Origin: Erwinia sp. JUb26
Lineage (GTDB): Bacteria > Pseudomonadota > Gammaproteobacteria > Enterobacterales > Enterobacteriaceae
Direction of reading: 5' to 3'
Length of the DNA: 64,000 bases
NCBI RefSeq assembly: GCF_003751505.1
Contig: NZ_RJVB01000010.1
Coordinates: forward strand, 1 to 64,000
Position 1 is the first letter of the stretch; each line of letters begins with the position of its first letter. Positions 42,311-52,451 of this stretch are shown here, one piece after another. Both the position numbers and the translations under genes were made by a program. The notes beneath the pieces are model-generated. The model ran no database searches, was not told the DNA's origin, and saw only the letters and a program-made list of their open reading frames with translations.

Positions 42311-43009
42311 ATGAAAGCAGGCATTATTGGTGCAATGGAACAGGAAGTTACGCTGCTGCGTGACAAGATTGAAAACCGTCAAACGCTGACGCTGGCAGGC
42401 TGCGAAATCTATACCGGTACGCTGAATGGCGTTGAGGTTGCTCTGCTGAAATCCGGCATCGGTAAAGTCTCCGCCGCGCTGGGCACCACGCTGCTGCTGG
42501 AACTGTGCAAACCCGATTTCATCATCAACACCGGTTCCGCCGGTGGCCTGGCCCCGTCACTGAAAGTCGGCGATATCGTCGTATCTGATGAAGTGCGCTA
42601 TCACGATGCCGACGTCACCGCCTTCGGCTATGAGCCGGGCCAGATGGCCGGCTGTCCGGCAGCGTTTAAAGCGGACGAAAAGCTGATTGCGGCGGCAGAA
42701 CAGTGCATCAGCGATCTGCAGCTGAATGCGGTTCGCGGCCTGGTGGTCAGCGGCGACGCCTTTATCAACGGTGCAGAGCCGCTGGCGCGCATCCGCGGCA
42801 CCTTCCCGCAGGCAATCGCCGTAGAGATGGAAGCCACGGCAATCGGCCACGTTTGCCATCAGTTCGGCACACCGTTTGTGGTGGTCCGCGCGATCTCCGA
42901 CGTGGCAGACCAGGAATCGCACCTCAGCTTTGAAGAGTTCCTGGCCGTTGCCGCCACGCAGTCCTCGCTGATGGTTGAGACGCTGCTGGCCCGCCTGGCG
43001 AATGGCTAA
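42311..43009 (+). CDS. mtnN: 5'-methylthioadenosine / S-adenosylhomocysteine nucleosidase
   Basis: Cleaves MTA, SAH and 5'-deoxyadenosine, feeding methionine salvage and autoinducer-2 precursor formation. It has 232 residues, equal to E. coli, with [20 protein letters not shown] at the start, GSAGGLAP, the ribose-binding [12 protein letters not shown] and the catalytic Asp in ISDVAD. The ATG at 42311 is preferred to one at 42254. The stop overlaps the btuF start. Confidence 0.97.
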   Translation: MKAGIIGAMEQEVTLLRDKIENRQTLTLAGCEIYTGTLNGVEVALLKSGIGKVSAALGTTLLLELCKPDFIINTGSAGGLAPSLKVGDIVVSDEVRYHDADVTAFGYEPGQMAGCPAAFKADEKLIAAAEQCISDLQLNAVRGLVVSGDAFINGAEPLARIRGTFPQAIAVEMEATAIGHVCHQFGTPFVVVRAISDVADQESHLSFEEFLAVAATQSSLMVETLLARLANG

Positions 43010-43796
43010 ATGCCTCACCGCCCTGTTGCTGTGGCTGACGTTTGCCGCAGCAGCAGCGCCACCGCGCGTAGTCACGCTGGCACCCAATCTTACCGAACTG
43101 GCCTTCGCTGCCGGCATTACGCCGGTTGGCGTCAGCGACTATTCGGATTACCCGGCGGCAGCCAAATCCATTGAGCACGTTGCCAGCTGGCAGGGAATTA
43201 ATACCGAAAGGCTGCTGGGCCTGAAGCCCGATATGGTCATCGCCTGGCGCGGAGGAACCTCACCGCGCCAGATCGAGCAGCTCCAGTCGCTGGGCGTGAA
43301 GGTGCTGTGGCTGGCCCCAGACTCTGTAGCTCAGCTTGTCGCCACCCTGCGCCAGCTTGCCGACTTCAGCCCGCATCCGCAGCAGGCCGAGCAGGCCGCA
43401 GCCACACTTCAGCAGCAGTTCGACGATCTGCAGCAGCGCTATAGCCAGTCGCCACGCAGGCGGGTGTTTTTGCAGTTCGGCATGAAACCGCTGTTTACCG
43501 CTGCGGATAACACGCTGCAAAACGAAGTGCTCAGGCTGTGCGGTGGAGAGAATATTTTTTCCGACAGCCGCGTACCCTGGCCGCAGGTCAGCCGCGAACA
43601 GGTGCTGGTGCGCCAGCCGCAGGCAATCGTCATGCCGGGTGATGCTCCCCGGGCAGCGACGGTTGCGCAGTTCTGGCAGCCGCAGCTGAAGGTGCCGGTC
43701 TATGCGGTCAACGACGACGAGTTCAGCCGTGCCGGGCCGCGCATCATTCTGGCCGCGCAGCAGCTCTGCGCCCAGCTACAGCCCGGCGTAAAGTAA
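43002..43796 (+). CDS. btuF: Vitamin B12-binding periplasmic protein BtuF
   Basis: Captures cobalamin in the periplasm for the BtuCD importer. The 264-residue protein has a signal peptide ([19 protein letters not shown]) and a class III binding fold with two lobes and the conserved [12 protein letters not shown] and [12 protein letters not shown] blocks. The ATG at 43002 overlaps the mtnN 3' end by 8 bp, so the two are coupled. BtuC and BtuD are not in this window. Confidence 0.95.
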   Translation: MAKCLTALLLWLTFAAAAAPPRVVTLAPNLTELAFAAGITPVGVSDYSDYPAAAKSIEHVASWQGINTERLLGLKPDMVIAWRGGTSPRQIEQLQSLGVKVLWLAPDSVAQLVATLRQLADFSPHPQQAEQAAATLQQQFDDLQQRYSQSPRRRVFLQFGMKPLFTAADNTLQNEVLRLCGGENIFSDSRVPWPQVSREQVLVRQPQAIVMPGDAPRAATVAQFWQPQLKVPVYAVNDDEFSRAGPRIILAAQQLCAQLQPGVK

Positions 43797-43940
43797 GAAA
43801 TATCATAATGCAGTTAAGAATCACGCACTGAATGCCGCTTTTTGGCCAGTAGTGTGAAGTAGCAATACGGTAGCCGTGCAGGCGCGCGCTACCTGATTTT
43901 TGGCCAACAGGCCTTATTGAAACATCAGGAAAATTAGATC

Positions 43941-44198
43941 ATGAAAACCGTTTATCTGTCTCTGGGACTGATAATGGCGGCGCATACCTGTGTGGCTGCG
44001 ACCAGCGGCACCATCGGCGTGCAACTCACCATCATTGCACCACCCTGCCTGGTTGACAGCAGCACGCTGTCCACCCAGCGCACCCCAGGTGTCGTCTGCG
44101 GCACGCGCAACGACGCGCAGCCGAAAATCACCGAGGCGGTTCTCAGTCCAAAAACACAAACCGATTGGGAGAGAAGGCTGATTACCGTGGAATGGTAG
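43941..44198 (+). CDS. Small secreted protein of unknown function, pilin-like pattern
   Basis: An 85-residue protein with a clear Sec signal peptide (MKTVYLSLGLIMAAHTCVAA). The mature part of about 65 residues begins TSGTIGVQLTIIAPPCLV, has two cysteines (APPC and VVCG) and ends RRLITVEW. A G-I-rich first strand, two spaced cysteines and a final beta-strand ending in an aromatic recall fimbrial subunits, but the domain is far too short for a normal pilin. I do not recognise the family. CAGGAA lies upstream, 10 nt from the ATG. It occupies the place where E. coli has yadS. It could be a real small periplasmic protein or the relic of a longer gene. Confidence 0.6.
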   Translation: MKTVYLSLGLIMAAHTCVAATSGTIGVQLTIIAPPCLVDSSTLSTQRTPGVVCGTRNDAQPKITEAVLSPKTQTDWERRLITVEW

Positions 44199-44205
44199 CA
44201 CCCTG

Positions 44206-44225
44206 CCCGGCACCGCTGTGCCGGG
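44206..44225. terminator. Hairpin between the small secreted gene and erpA
   Basis: CCCGGCAC (44206-44213), loop CGCT, GTGCCGGG (44218-44225). It is a perfect stem between convergent genes, without a T-tract on either side. Confidence 0.45.
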
Positions 44226-44272
44226 TGATTACCCTCACCGCGCAGGCCTGGGTAATCTCAGGAGAGACGCGA

Positions 44273-44617
44273 TTAGATGCTGAAGGAGGAACCGCAGCCG
44301 CAGGTGGTTTTCGCATTCGGGTTGGTGACGATAAAGCGCGATCCTTCCAGCCCTTCGGTATAGTCCACCGCGCCGCCGACCAGATACTGCAGGCTCATCG
44401 GATCGACGACCAGCGCCACGCCCGCTTTCTCAATGGTCATATCGCCGTCGTTAATTTTATCGTCAAAAGTGAAGCCGTACTGGAAACCGCTGCAACCACC
44501 GCCGGTGATATACACGCGCAGTTTCAGATCCGGGTTGTTCTCATCGGAAATCAGGTTCTTCACTTTACTGGCCGCAGCTTCGGTAAACTGCAGGGGTACG
44601 GCTACGTCGTCGCTCAT
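44273..44617 (-). CDS. erpA: A-type iron-sulfur cluster carrier ErpA
   Basis: Delivers Fe-S clusters to target proteins including IspG and IspH of the MEP isoprenoid pathway, which links it to dxr in this window. The 114-residue protein has the three ligand cysteines Cys42 (GGGCSGFQ), Cys106 and Cys108 (TCGCGSSF). It is divergent from hemL, as in E. coli. IscR regulation is known there; I could not define a site here. Confidence 0.97.
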   Translation of the reverse strand: MSDDVAVPLQFTEAAASKVKNLISDENNPDLKLRVYITGGGCSGFQYGFTFDDKINDGDMTIEKAGVALVVDPMSLQYLVGGAVDYTEGLEGSRFIVTNPNAKTTCGCGSSFSI

Positions 44618-44893
44618 TTAAAATACTCCAATATGCACTCAGGCTACGTGCCTGACAGGTCATTATTCGACCATTGTTATGGCTATTATCTTATACGCTG
44701 GGGTAGCAATCAAGTTAAGGCTGTACCACCCCGTGCGGTCATCCCTTTCTGCTGCTCTTCAGCACTCAGAGTGCGGGCAGTTAATGGGGAATACAAGCGC
44801 CGCCGATGAGTTAATTTTTTCTGACCTTTCGTTCCGCGCGAGTGTTCCCTTAGAATAGACGGGTTTTGTTAATGAATAATCAGGAGCGGTTCC

Positions 44894-46174
44894 ATGAGTA
44901 AGTCTGAAAACCTGTACGCTCAGGCGCAGCAAATCATCCCCGGCGGCGTGAATTCGCCGGTGCGAGCCTTTACCGGCGTCGGCGGCGTGCCGCTCTTTAT
45001 TGAACGCGCCAACGGTGCATATCTGTACGACGCCGACGGCAAAGCCTACATCGACTACGTGGGATCCTGGGGCCCGATGGTGCTGGGCCACAACCACCCC
45101 GCCATCCGCAATGCGGTGATCGAAGCGGCCGAACGCGGCCTCAGCTTCGGCGCACCGACAGAGATGGAAGTGAAAATGGCGCAGCTGGTCACCGAACTGG
45201 TGCCAACCATGGATATGGTGCGCATGGTTAACTCGGGGACCGAAGCGACGATGAGCGCCATTCGCCTGGCGCGCGGCTTCACCCACCGCGATAAAATCAT
45301 CAAGTTTGAGGGCTGCTATCACGGCCACGCCGACTGCCTGCTGGTGAAAGCCGGTTCCGGCGCGCTGACCCTCGGCCAGCCGAACTCCCCGGGCGTACCG
45401 GCTGATTTCGCCAAACATACGCTGACCTGCACCTATAACGACCTCGACACCGTGCGTGCCGCCTTTGAGCAGTACCCGGAGGATATCGCCTGTATCATCG
45501 TTGAGCCGGTCGCCGGGAACATGAACTGCATTCCACCGCTGCCGGCGTTCCTGCCGGGCCTGCGCGCGCTGTGCGATGAATTCGGCGCGCTGCTGATTAT
45601 CGATGAAGTGATGACCGGTTTCCGCGTGGCGCTGGCCGGAGCACAGGCCTACTACGACGTCGAACCGGACCTGACCTGCCTGGGCAAAATTATCGGCGGC
45701 GGCATGCCGGTGGGCGCTTTCGGCGGCCGTCGCGAGGTAATGGATGCGCTGGCTCCGGTCGGCCCGGTTTATCAGGCGGGCACGCTTTCCGGTAACCCGA
45801 TTGCGATGGCGGCAGGATTTGCCTGCCTGACCGAAATCTCACAGCCGGGCACCCATGCCACGCTGACCGATCTGACCACACAGCTGGCTGAAGGCCTGCT
45901 GAAGGCCGCCGCTGCGGAAAAAATCCCGCTGGTGGTGAATCACGTCGGCGGCATGTTTGGCCTGTTCTTTACCGACGCCAAAACCGTTACCAGCTATGCC
46001 GACGTGACGAAATGCGACGTTGAGCGCTTTAAGCGCTTCTTCCACCTGATGCTGGAAGAAGGGGTGTATCTTGCACCTTCAGCGTTTGAGGCAGGCTTTA
46101 TGTCGCTGGCTCACAGCAAAGAAGACATTGAGCGCACCGTTTCTGCTGCACGCCGCAGCTTCGCTAAGCTGTAA
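44894..46174 (+). CDS. hemL: Glutamate-1-semialdehyde 2,1-aminomutase
   Basis: PLP enzyme converting glutamate-1-semialdehyde to 5-aminolevulinate, the committed precursor of heme and cobalamin. The 426-residue protein has the Schiff-base Lys265 in [10 protein letters not shown] and the conserved HGHAD loop. CAGGAG lies upstream of the ATG. In E. coli clcA lies between this gene and fhuB on the far side; here hemL directly faces fhuB. Confidence 0.98.
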   Translation: MSKSENLYAQAQQIIPGGVNSPVRAFTGVGGVPLFIERANGAYLYDADGKAYIDYVGSWGPMVLGHNHPAIRNAVIEAAERGLSFGAPTEMEVKMAQLVTELVPTMDMVRMVNSGTEATMSAIRLARGFTHRDKIIKFEGCYHGHADCLLVKAGSGALTLGQPNSPGVPADFAKHTLTCTYNDLDTVRAAFEQYPEDIACIIVEPVAGNMNCIPPLPAFLPGLRALCDEFGALLIIDEVMTGFRVALAGAQAYYDVEPDLTCLGKIIGGGMPVGAFGGRREVMDALAPVGPVYQAGTLSGNPIAMAAGFACLTEISQPGTHATLTDLTTQLAEGLLKAAAAEKIPLVVNHVGGMFGLFFTDAKTVTSYADVTKCDVERFKRFFHLMLEEGVYLAPSAFEAGFMSLAHSKEDIERTVSAARRSFAKL

Positions 46175-46225
46175 TCACGCTCCCCCACCGTGCGGCAGCA
46201 TTCCGTTCCTCGCCGCAGTATAAAA

Positions 46226-46245
46226 AACGGGGCTTTCGCCCCGTT
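46226..46245 (-). terminator. fhuACDB terminator
   Basis: AACGGGGC (46226-46233), loop, GCCCCGTT (46238-46245). On the minus strand the stem is followed by TTTTATA, suiting fhuB. Confidence 0.75.
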
Positions 46246-46258
46246 CAGATTGCCGATG

Positions 46259-46291
46259 AACCCCACTTTTCCGGTGGGGTTCGTCTTTTTC
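46259..46291 (+). terminator. hemL terminator
   Basis: AACCCCAC (46259-46266) pairs with GTGGGGTT (46274-46281), followed by CGTCTTTTTC on the plus strand. Confidence 0.75.
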
Positions 46292-46292
46292 A

Positions 46293-48269
46293 TTACGACT
46301 TCCGCAGCAGATACACAAAGTACGGCGCACCGATAAAGGTCGCCAGCAGCCCTGCGGGGATCTGATCGGGGAAGGAGAGCATGCGACCGCACCAGTCGGC
46401 CGCGACCATCAGGCCACCGCCCAGCAGTGCGGCCATCACCTGCTGCGGCAGCGCGCGGCGGAAGCCCAGCATGCGTGCCATATGCGGCGCCATCAGTCCG
46501 ACGAAGCTCAGCGGACCAATAGTTAACGTTGCGGCGGCGGTCAGACAGGCCGCCAGCAGCAGCAGCGCCAGCCGCGAAGGCGTCAGCGCCATGCCTACCG
46601 CTTTCGCCGTCATACCGCCCAGCGGCAGCACGGTCAGCCAGCGACGGCACAGCGGCACCAGCGCAATCAGCACCACGGCAATCATCACCGTTCGCAGCGC
46701 CTGTGGGGCATCGATCTTGTAGGTCGAGCCGGCCATCCAAGTCAGCAGGCTGGCCATTCGCGGATCGCCGCTGGCCAGCAGCAGCATCGTAATGGTGGTA
46801 AAGGCGGTGCTCAGTGCCATCCCCGCCAGCAGCATACGCTCAGGTGAGAAGCCACCGCGCCCGGCAGCAATCGAGATAATCAGCAGCGTTACCGCCGCAC
46901 CCAGCGTGCCCGCAGGCAGCAGCCAGCCAAATGCGTCGCCGGGGACGATAAACAGCATAATCACCACGCCGAAGGCGGCACCGGAGCTGATGCCCAGCAC
47001 TTCCGGGCTGGCCATCGCATTCCCCGTCAGGCGCTGCACCATACAGCCCGCCACGCCGAGCATCATCCCGGTAGCCAGCGCGGCAACCAGCCTTGGGCCG
47101 CGCCACGGCAACAGCTGCTGCCAGAGGTCACCGGTTGCCCACACCCAGCCATCGGCATTACGGCCAAAGCTCAGCGCGATGGCCGCCAGCACCAGTACCA
47201 CTCCACCGCCGCACAGCGACCAGAGCAGCACGTTCTGGCGCTCTGCAGGCACCCGATCGCCGAAGTTCATCGCCGGTCCGCTGCCGCCGGTCCGCAGGCG
47301 CGGCAGCAGCCACAGCAGCAGCGGCGCACCGATCACCGCCGTTACCGTCCCGGTGGAGATCTCCCCCAGCCGATCGGTCAGCCACAGCACGCACTGGTCC
47401 GCCAGCCACAGCAGCAGCGCGCCGATCAGCGGCGCCAGCAGCAGACGGCTGAACAGGCGACGGAAGCCGAGCATCTTCGCCAGCAGCGGAGAGAACAGCC
47501 CGATAAAGCCGATAATCCCGGCGGCATTCACCAGCGAGGCGCTGATTAGGATGGCGATCGCCAGCACGGCAAAACGCGCCAGCGACAGCGCCAGCCCGAG
47601 ATTTTTCGCTACGCCGTCGTCCAGTCCCATCAGGGTCATCGGCCGCAGCATCAGCAGCGTCAGCACCACACCGGCCAGCAGGCGCGGCCAGATAAAGCTG
47701 ACGTTGCTCCAGTCCATCTGATTCAGCGAACCGGTGCTCCACAGGAACATGTTTTGCAGCTGATCGTGATTAAAGATGGCGAAAATCTGATTTACCGCCC
47801 CGCAGTAGAGCGACAGCACCAGCCCGGCGAGGATCAGCGTTACCGGCGACATCCTTTTGCCCCAGGCCACGCCAAACACCAGCAGACCGATGGTTACCGC
47901 ACCGATGGTCGCCGCCAGCTGCTGCGTGACCAACCCGCCCGGCACGCTCCACAGCGTCACCACGGTAATACCGAGCTGAGCACCGCTGGCGACACCCAGC
48001 GTGGTCGGCTCTGCCAGCGGGTTGCGCAGCACCTGCTGGAACAGCAGGCCGACCAGCCCCAGCCCGGCACCGACCAGCAGCGACAGCGCCAGTCGTGACA
48101 GCAGGCTGTGGTGGAACACCATCTGCTGGATGTTATCGACATCCGGAGAACGCAGCGCCAGCAGCCACTGATCCATTGGCAGATGGTGCTTAAAGTTACT
48201 GAGGGTCAGCAGCAGTGCGGAAACGAACAGCAGCAGCAGCAGGAAAATGGGCAGACGATACGCTTTCAT
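46293..48269 (-). CDS. fhuB: Ferrichrome / hydroxamate siderophore permease FhuB
   Basis: Inner-membrane permease importing Fe(III)-hydroxamates with FhuC and FhuD. The 658-residue protein is a tandem fusion of two FecCD-type permease halves (about residues 1-330 and 340-658) with about 20 hydrophobic segments, the normal form of FhuB. Each half has the GIIGFIGL / SFVGLMAPH-type coupling loop. Its ATG shares one base with the fhuD stop, and it ends at a shared terminator region with hemL. Confidence 0.97.
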   Translation of the reverse strand: MKAYRLPIFLLLLLFVSALLLTLSNFKHHLPMDQWLLALRSPDVDNIQQMVFHHSLLSRLALSLLVGAGLGLVGLLFQQVLRNPLAEPTTLGVASGAQLGITVVTLWSVPGGLVTQQLAATIGAVTIGLLVFGVAWGKRMSPVTLILAGLVLSLYCGAVNQIFAIFNHDQLQNMFLWSTGSLNQMDWSNVSFIWPRLLAGVVLTLLMLRPMTLMGLDDGVAKNLGLALSLARFAVLAIAILISASLVNAAGIIGFIGLFSPLLAKMLGFRRLFSRLLLAPLIGALLLWLADQCVLWLTDRLGEISTGTVTAVIGAPLLLWLLPRLRTGGSGPAMNFGDRVPAERQNVLLWSLCGGGVVLVLAAIALSFGRNADGWVWATGDLWQQLLPWRGPRLVAALATGMMLGVAGCMVQRLTGNAMASPEVLGISSGAAFGVVIMLFIVPGDAFGWLLPAGTLGAAVTLLIISIAAGRGGFSPERMLLAGMALSTAFTTITMLLLASGDPRMASLLTWMAGSTYKIDAPQALRTVMIAVVLIALVPLCRRWLTVLPLGGMTAKAVGMALTPSRLALLLLAACLTAAATLTIGPLSFVGLMAPHMARMLGFRRALPQQVMAALLGGGLMVAADWCGRMLSFPDQIPAGLLATFIGAPYFVYLLRKS

Positions 48270-49150
48270 CAGTTTTCCCCCAGCGCGCTGTCAAGAGTGT
48301 GGATCAGCTGAATGGCCGACAGCGTTGCGCCGTAGAACCACACGCGCGGCACCTGGCGGAAGCGCCCCTCGCGGACAAACGGCAGCGACTGCCAGAGCGA
48401 AGCGGAGGTCACCTGGTCGATGATGTTCTGATTGTCGTGTTCAAAGTTAATCACCTCAACGTCGCGCATATCGGCCAGCCGTTCAATGCCGACCACCACG
48501 CTGCCCCAGAAGGTGCTCTCCCCTTTCCAGGCATTGACCAGCCCCAGATCGTCCATCACCTGCTGGAACAAACCGTTTGCGCTGAACACAATGGCATGGC
48601 GTGCGTCGAAGATAGACATCAGCAGCAGCGGGCGCTGCGGTCGCGCCGCCAGACGGGTTTTCACCCGCAGGATCAGCGCATCCAGCTCGGCCAGGTGGGC
48701 TTCGGCCTGCTGCACGCGGTTGATTCGTTTGGCCAGCGCCATCAGCGAGTCGCGGGCGGCGCTCAGCGGTTTCCCTTTGCCATCGTTGAATGAGAACCCC
48801 ATTCCCGGCGCGATGCGCTCGAAGCGGGCCGGATCGGGACCGTAGCCCTGAGAATAGAGGATCAGCGACGGCCGCATCTGAGTGAGCAGCTCAAGGTTAG
48901 GTTCGGTGCGCAGCCCGACATCAATCACCGAAGCCGGAAGCTCCGGCTTGCCGACCCACTGGCGGTAATTGTACAGCTCGGCGGCACCCATCGGCGTTAC
49001 GCCCAGCGCCATCAGCAGCTCCAGCGGTAGCCACTCTAGCGCGATAATGCGCTCTTCGGTCGGCAGTTGGGCAACGGCGGGAAGGTGGGCGAGCAGCGGA
49101 GAAAAGGCGAGCGCCATCAGCAGACGGCGGCGTGTGATATCCGGGGTCAC
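48269..49150 (-). CDS. fhuD: Ferrichrome-binding periplasmic protein FhuD
   Basis: Periplasmic receptor handing hydroxamate siderophores to FhuB. The N-terminus carries a twin-arginine signal (TRRRLLMALAFSPLLAHLPAV), and the class III binding fold includes WLPLELLMALGV and VIDVGLRTEPNLELL. I choose the GTG at 49150 because AAGGA lies 6 nt upstream; a TTG two codons earlier is too close to that site. The product has 293 residues, as in the family. It follows fhuC by 9 bp. Confidence 0.94.
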   Translation of the reverse strand: MTPDITRRRLLMALAFSPLLAHLPAVAQLPTEERIIALEWLPLELLMALGVTPMGAAELYNYRQWVGKPELPASVIDVGLRTEPNLELLTQMRPSLILYSQGYGPDPARFERIAPGMGFSFNDGKGKPLSAARDSLMALAKRINRVQQAEAHLAELDALILRVKTRLAARPQRPLLLMSIFDARHAIVFSANGLFQQVMDDLGLVNAWKGESTFWGSVVVGIERLADMRDVEVINFEHDNQNIIDQVTSASLWQSLPFVREGRFRQVPRVWFYGATLSAIQLIHTLDSALGEN

Positions 49151-49159
49151 AATCAATCC

Positions 49160-49954
49160 TTAGTAAACAAAGCTTACCGGTGCCCCACCCTGCGGATGCG
49201 GCAATATCCCCATTGGAATACCGTAAATTTCCTGCAGCACGTCACCGTGCATAATTGCCTCGGGATCGCCCTGAGCAATCATTTCACCGCCGCGCAGCGC
49301 CACCAGATGGTCGCAGTAGCGGGCAGCCATATTGATATCGTGCAGCACGGCAATCACCGTCAGGCCACGCTCGCGGCTGAGGCGTTGGATCAGCGCCAGC
49401 ACTTCAACCTGATGGGCAATATCCAGTGCGGAAGTCGGTTCATCCAGCAGCAGGCAGCGGCTGTTCTGTGCCACCAGCATGGCAATCCACGCCCGCTGGC
49501 GTTCGCCGCCGGAAAGGCTGTCCACCAGCCGTTGTGCAAACGGCTTCAGGCCGACCAGCGCAATGGCTTCATCCACCCGTTCGCGATCCTCAATACCGTA
49601 GCGACCTAACGCACCGTGCCACGGATAGCGGCCAATCGCCACCAGCTCGCGCACCGTCATGCCTTCGGCGGCAGGCAGTTGCTGCGGCAGATAGGCGACT
49701 TCACGGGCGAAGGCTTTATTCTGCCAGTCCGCCACCGGACGATCGTTAAGCATCACCTGCCCCGCCGTTGCCGCATGATGGCGACCCAGCATTTTGAGCA
49801 GGGTGGATTTTCCGGAGCCGTTGTGGCCAATCAGCCCACAGACTTTTCCGGCGGGAAAGGAGAGTGACAGCGGCTGAAGCAGCGTTCGGCCTGGGACGGT
49901 AAAACTGACGTGATCGAGAGAGAAAGTCGTTTCTGTAGCGTGCTGAGGTTGCAT
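49160..49954 (-). CDS. fhuC: Ferrichrome ABC importer, ATP-binding protein FhuC
   Basis: ATPase energising FhuB. The 264-residue protein has Walker A GHNGSGKS at residues 43-50, signature SLSGGERQR and Walker B CLLLDEPTSALD. The ATG at 49954 (MQPQHATETTFSLDHVSF) matches the E. coli N-terminus; an upstream start at 50002 would extend to the fhuA stop. It lies 48 bp downstream of fhuA. Confidence 0.97.
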   Translation of the reverse strand: MQPQHATETTFSLDHVSFTVPGRTLLQPLSLSFPAGKVCGLIGHNGSGKSTLLKMLGRHHAATAGQVMLNDRPVADWQNKAFAREVAYLPQQLPAAEGMTVRELVAIGRYPWHGALGRYGIEDRERVDEAIALVGLKPFAQRLVDSLSGGERQRAWIAMLVAQNSRCLLLDEPTSALDIAHQVEVLALIQRLSRERGLTVIAVLHDINMAARYCDHLVALRGGEMIAQGDPEAIMHGDVLQEIYGIPMGILPHPQGGAPVSFVY

Positions 49955-50002
49955 AGCGATCTTCTGATTGGCGGGCGCGGCGAACCGCGCCCGGTTAAAC
50001 AT

Positions 50003-52204
50003 TTAGAAACGGAAGGTAGCAGTACCAATGATTTGGCGATCCGCACCCCAGTAGCAGGCGTAGTCGCGGTAGCAGCTGGCAACGTATTCACGATCGAACA
50101 GGTTGTTGACGTTCACACCCACGGAAGAACCCGGCAGGCCAAAGCGACCCAGATCGTATTTCACCGCAGCGTCAACCACCGAGTAGGAGGCCACGCTGAA
50201 GTTTTTATTAATATCGGTTCCGGTGCTGTACTGACCGACGCTGTTACCCACGTAGCGCACGCCGCTGCCGATGGTCAGGCCGCTGAGCGCGGTTTCATGG
50301 AAGGTGTAGTCAGCCCACAGGGAAGCCATGTTTCTTGGCACCTGCACCGGGCGCTGATCCTGCAGATCGGTGTCATGCGTGTATTTCGCATCGGTGAAAG
50401 TGTAAGACGCGGTCACGTTGATGTTGGCATTAACGGCCGCTTTGGCCTCCAACTCAACGCCGCGCGAACGCATCTCACCGCTCTGCACGCTGAAGAAATC
50501 ATGATCCGGGTCGCCGGTCAGGTTTTTATTCTTGGTCAGCTGATACACCGCGGCGGTAATCACGATCGGACGGTCTTTCGGTACGAATTTCACCCCGGCC
50601 TCATACTGCTTGGCGCGTGATGGATCGAACGGCTGGCCATCGAACGTGGTCCCTGACGTTGGCAGGAACGACTCGCTGTAGCTGAAGTATGGCGCGATAC
50701 CGTTGTCAAACACATAGTTCACGCCGCCGCGCCAGGTAAACTGCTGATCGTTTTTCTCAGCGGTACTGTTACCGGTACGGTTATAGGCGGAGGTTTTGGC
50801 GAAATCATAGCGGCCGCCCAGCGTCAGCACCCAGCGATTCCACTCCATCTGATCCTGAGCATACAGGCCGGTTTGCTCCTGCTTGTTCAGATATTTATAC
50901 GGGAAGTTCAGGGTATAGCTGTCGTTGCCATACTGTGGATTGATCGCGCTAATCGGGTCAGCTGAGCCGAAATCGGCGTTAATATCGTTACGCATACGCA
51001 GATAATCAACGCCCATCAGCAGGGTGTGATCGACATCGCCGGTGGCAAATTTTGCCTGAGCCTGAGTATCCACGGTGAAGGTATTCAGCTCTTCCTGCGA
51101 AAGGGCCACGCCGCGCGTGATTTCGTTCGTGGTGCTGTTAAAACCGTTGCCGTAGATGCTGCGATAGTCGGTGGTCACCTTCGCATAGCGCAGGTTCTGG
51201 TGCACGGTCCAGGTATCATTGAACTGGTGATCGAAGCTGTATCCCACCATCTGCTGCTTGCGGGAAATTTTGTTGCTGTCTTCACCCTCGTCAAAGTTGG
51301 TTGGCAGCTTATGCTGATTGCCGTTGGAATCAATAATCGGCACTACCGTTCCCTGACGCGGCAGCCAGCCGTAGTAGCCGGTTTCCGGCTCGTTCTGGAA
51401 ATAGCTGAGGAAGGTGAAGTTGGTTTTCTCGTCGGGCTGCCAGCTGAACGAAGGCGCAATGGTGTAGCGCTTCTCTTTGTTCATTTCCTGCTGGGCATCC
51501 TGGCTGCGGGCCTGGCCGGTCAGACGATAGGAGAATTCGTTGTTGTCATCCAGCGCGCCGCCGAAGTCAAAACCGGTCGCATACAGATTGTCGCTGCCCA
51601 TCTGGAACTGCACTTCGCGCAGGGTTTCGGTGGTCGGACGTTTGCTGACCAGCGCGACAACCCCACCCGGATTGCTTTTGCCGTACAGCACGGAAGCCGG
51701 GCCACGCAGCAGTTCTGCTCGCTCAAGGAAGTAAGGGTCGATATTAAACTCGGAGTAGTTATCCCCCTGCAGTTTCATACCGTCCAGATACTGGTTGGTG
51801 TTGGTTTCGCTGAAGCCACGGATCGCCAGCGCATCGATCACGTTCGATGAACCGCGGTTACCCACCATCACGCCCGGCGTATAGCCAAAGGCTTTTTTGA
51901 CCGACTGGACCTGACGCATCTCCATTTCCTGGCGAGTCACCACGGAAACGGACTGCGGATTTTTTTCAATTGGCGTATCTGTCTTGGTCCCGGTCGCAGA
52001 ATGTTCTGCTGCGATCGTCGGGGAAGGTCCCCATGCACTTTCCTGCGGTCCATTCGCGGCATTAGCACTTACGGTGATCGTCTGTTCACCGGCGGCAACA
52101 GCATTGCCAATTCCCGCTAGCGACATGGCAACAAAAATTGCCAGCTGACGCTTACGGGTGTTTATGATTGCATTATTTGTTGAAAAATCACGCGAATGGG
52201 CCAT
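50003..52204 (-). CDS. fhuA: Ferrichrome outer-membrane receptor FhuA
   Basis: TonB-dependent 22-strand barrel that imports ferrichrome; in E. coli it is also a receptor for several phages, colicin M and albomycin. The 733-residue protein has a signal peptide cleaved near residue 38, a TonB box QTITVSA, a plug domain (about 70-200) and a barrel ending in the aromatic ATFRF. The match to E. coli FhuA is strong in plug and periplasmic turns but weak in extracellular loops, where phage and colicin contacts occur. It is first in fhuACDB. Confidence 0.96.
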   Translation of the reverse strand: MAHSRDFSTNNAIINTRKRQLAIFVAMSLAGIGNAVAAGEQTITVSANAANGPQESAWGPSPTIAAEHSATGTKTDTPIEKNPQSVSVVTRQEMEMRQVQSVKKAFGYTPGVMVGNRGSSNVIDALAIRGFSETNTNQYLDGMKLQGDNYSEFNIDPYFLERAELLRGPASVLYGKSNPGGVVALVSKRPTTETLREVQFQMGSDNLYATGFDFGGALDDNNEFSYRLTGQARSQDAQQEMNKEKRYTIAPSFSWQPDEKTNFTFLSYFQNEPETGYYGWLPRQGTVVPIIDSNGNQHKLPTNFDEGEDSNKISRKQQMVGYSFDHQFNDTWTVHQNLRYAKVTTDYRSIYGNGFNSTTNEITRGVALSQEELNTFTVDTQAQAKFATGDVDHTLLMGVDYLRMRNDINADFGSADPISAINPQYGNDSYTLNFPYKYLNKQEQTGLYAQDQMEWNRWVLTLGGRYDFAKTSAYNRTGNSTAEKNDQQFTWRGGVNYVFDNGIAPYFSYSESFLPTSGTTFDGQPFDPSRAKQYEAGVKFVPKDRPIVITAAVYQLTKNKNLTGDPDHDFFSVQSGEMRSRGVELEAKAAVNANINVTASYTFTDAKYTHDTDLQDQRPVQVPRNMASLWADYTFHETALSGLTIGSGVRYVGNSVGQYSTGTDINKNFSVASYSVVDAAVKYDLGRFGLPGSSVGVNVNNLFDREYVASCYRDYACYWGADRQIIGTATFRF

Positions 52205-52258
52205 ATTGCTTTTCTCTGAACAAAGAGTGATTGAGTGAGTGGTAAATGTGAAGCTAAA

Positions 52259-52288
52259 CGAGAATTATTATTATAACGATTAGATAAT
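52259..52288 (-). promoter_or_regulatory. Candidate Fur box upstream of fhuA
   Basis: AGAATTATTATTATAACGAT and the following TAGATAAT form an AT-rich stretch with several GATAAT/ATTAT half-sites in the Fur 6-1-6 pattern, 55-85 bp upstream of the fhuA start. Fur control of fhu operons is established; the exact site here is tentative. Confidence 0.5.
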
Positions 52289-52451
52289 ATGCGAAACAAA
52301 GCAAGTTCTGCAAGAAAAAATCGGCACGACGAAACGTAGAAAGGGCCATGCAGGCATTGCCCACGCAGCCCCAAAGGAGATTATTGTTTGTAGGGTTAAA
52401 AATAATATCTATAGCCAATCAATAATCTTGTCGGAAATAGATTAAAGATGC

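Noticed and set aside
43839-43906. Direct repeat TTTTTGGCCA at 43839-43848 and 43897-43906
   Set aside because: Ten-base repeats of this kind arise by chance; no gene or element boundary coincides with them, so I do not call a mobile element or target duplication.
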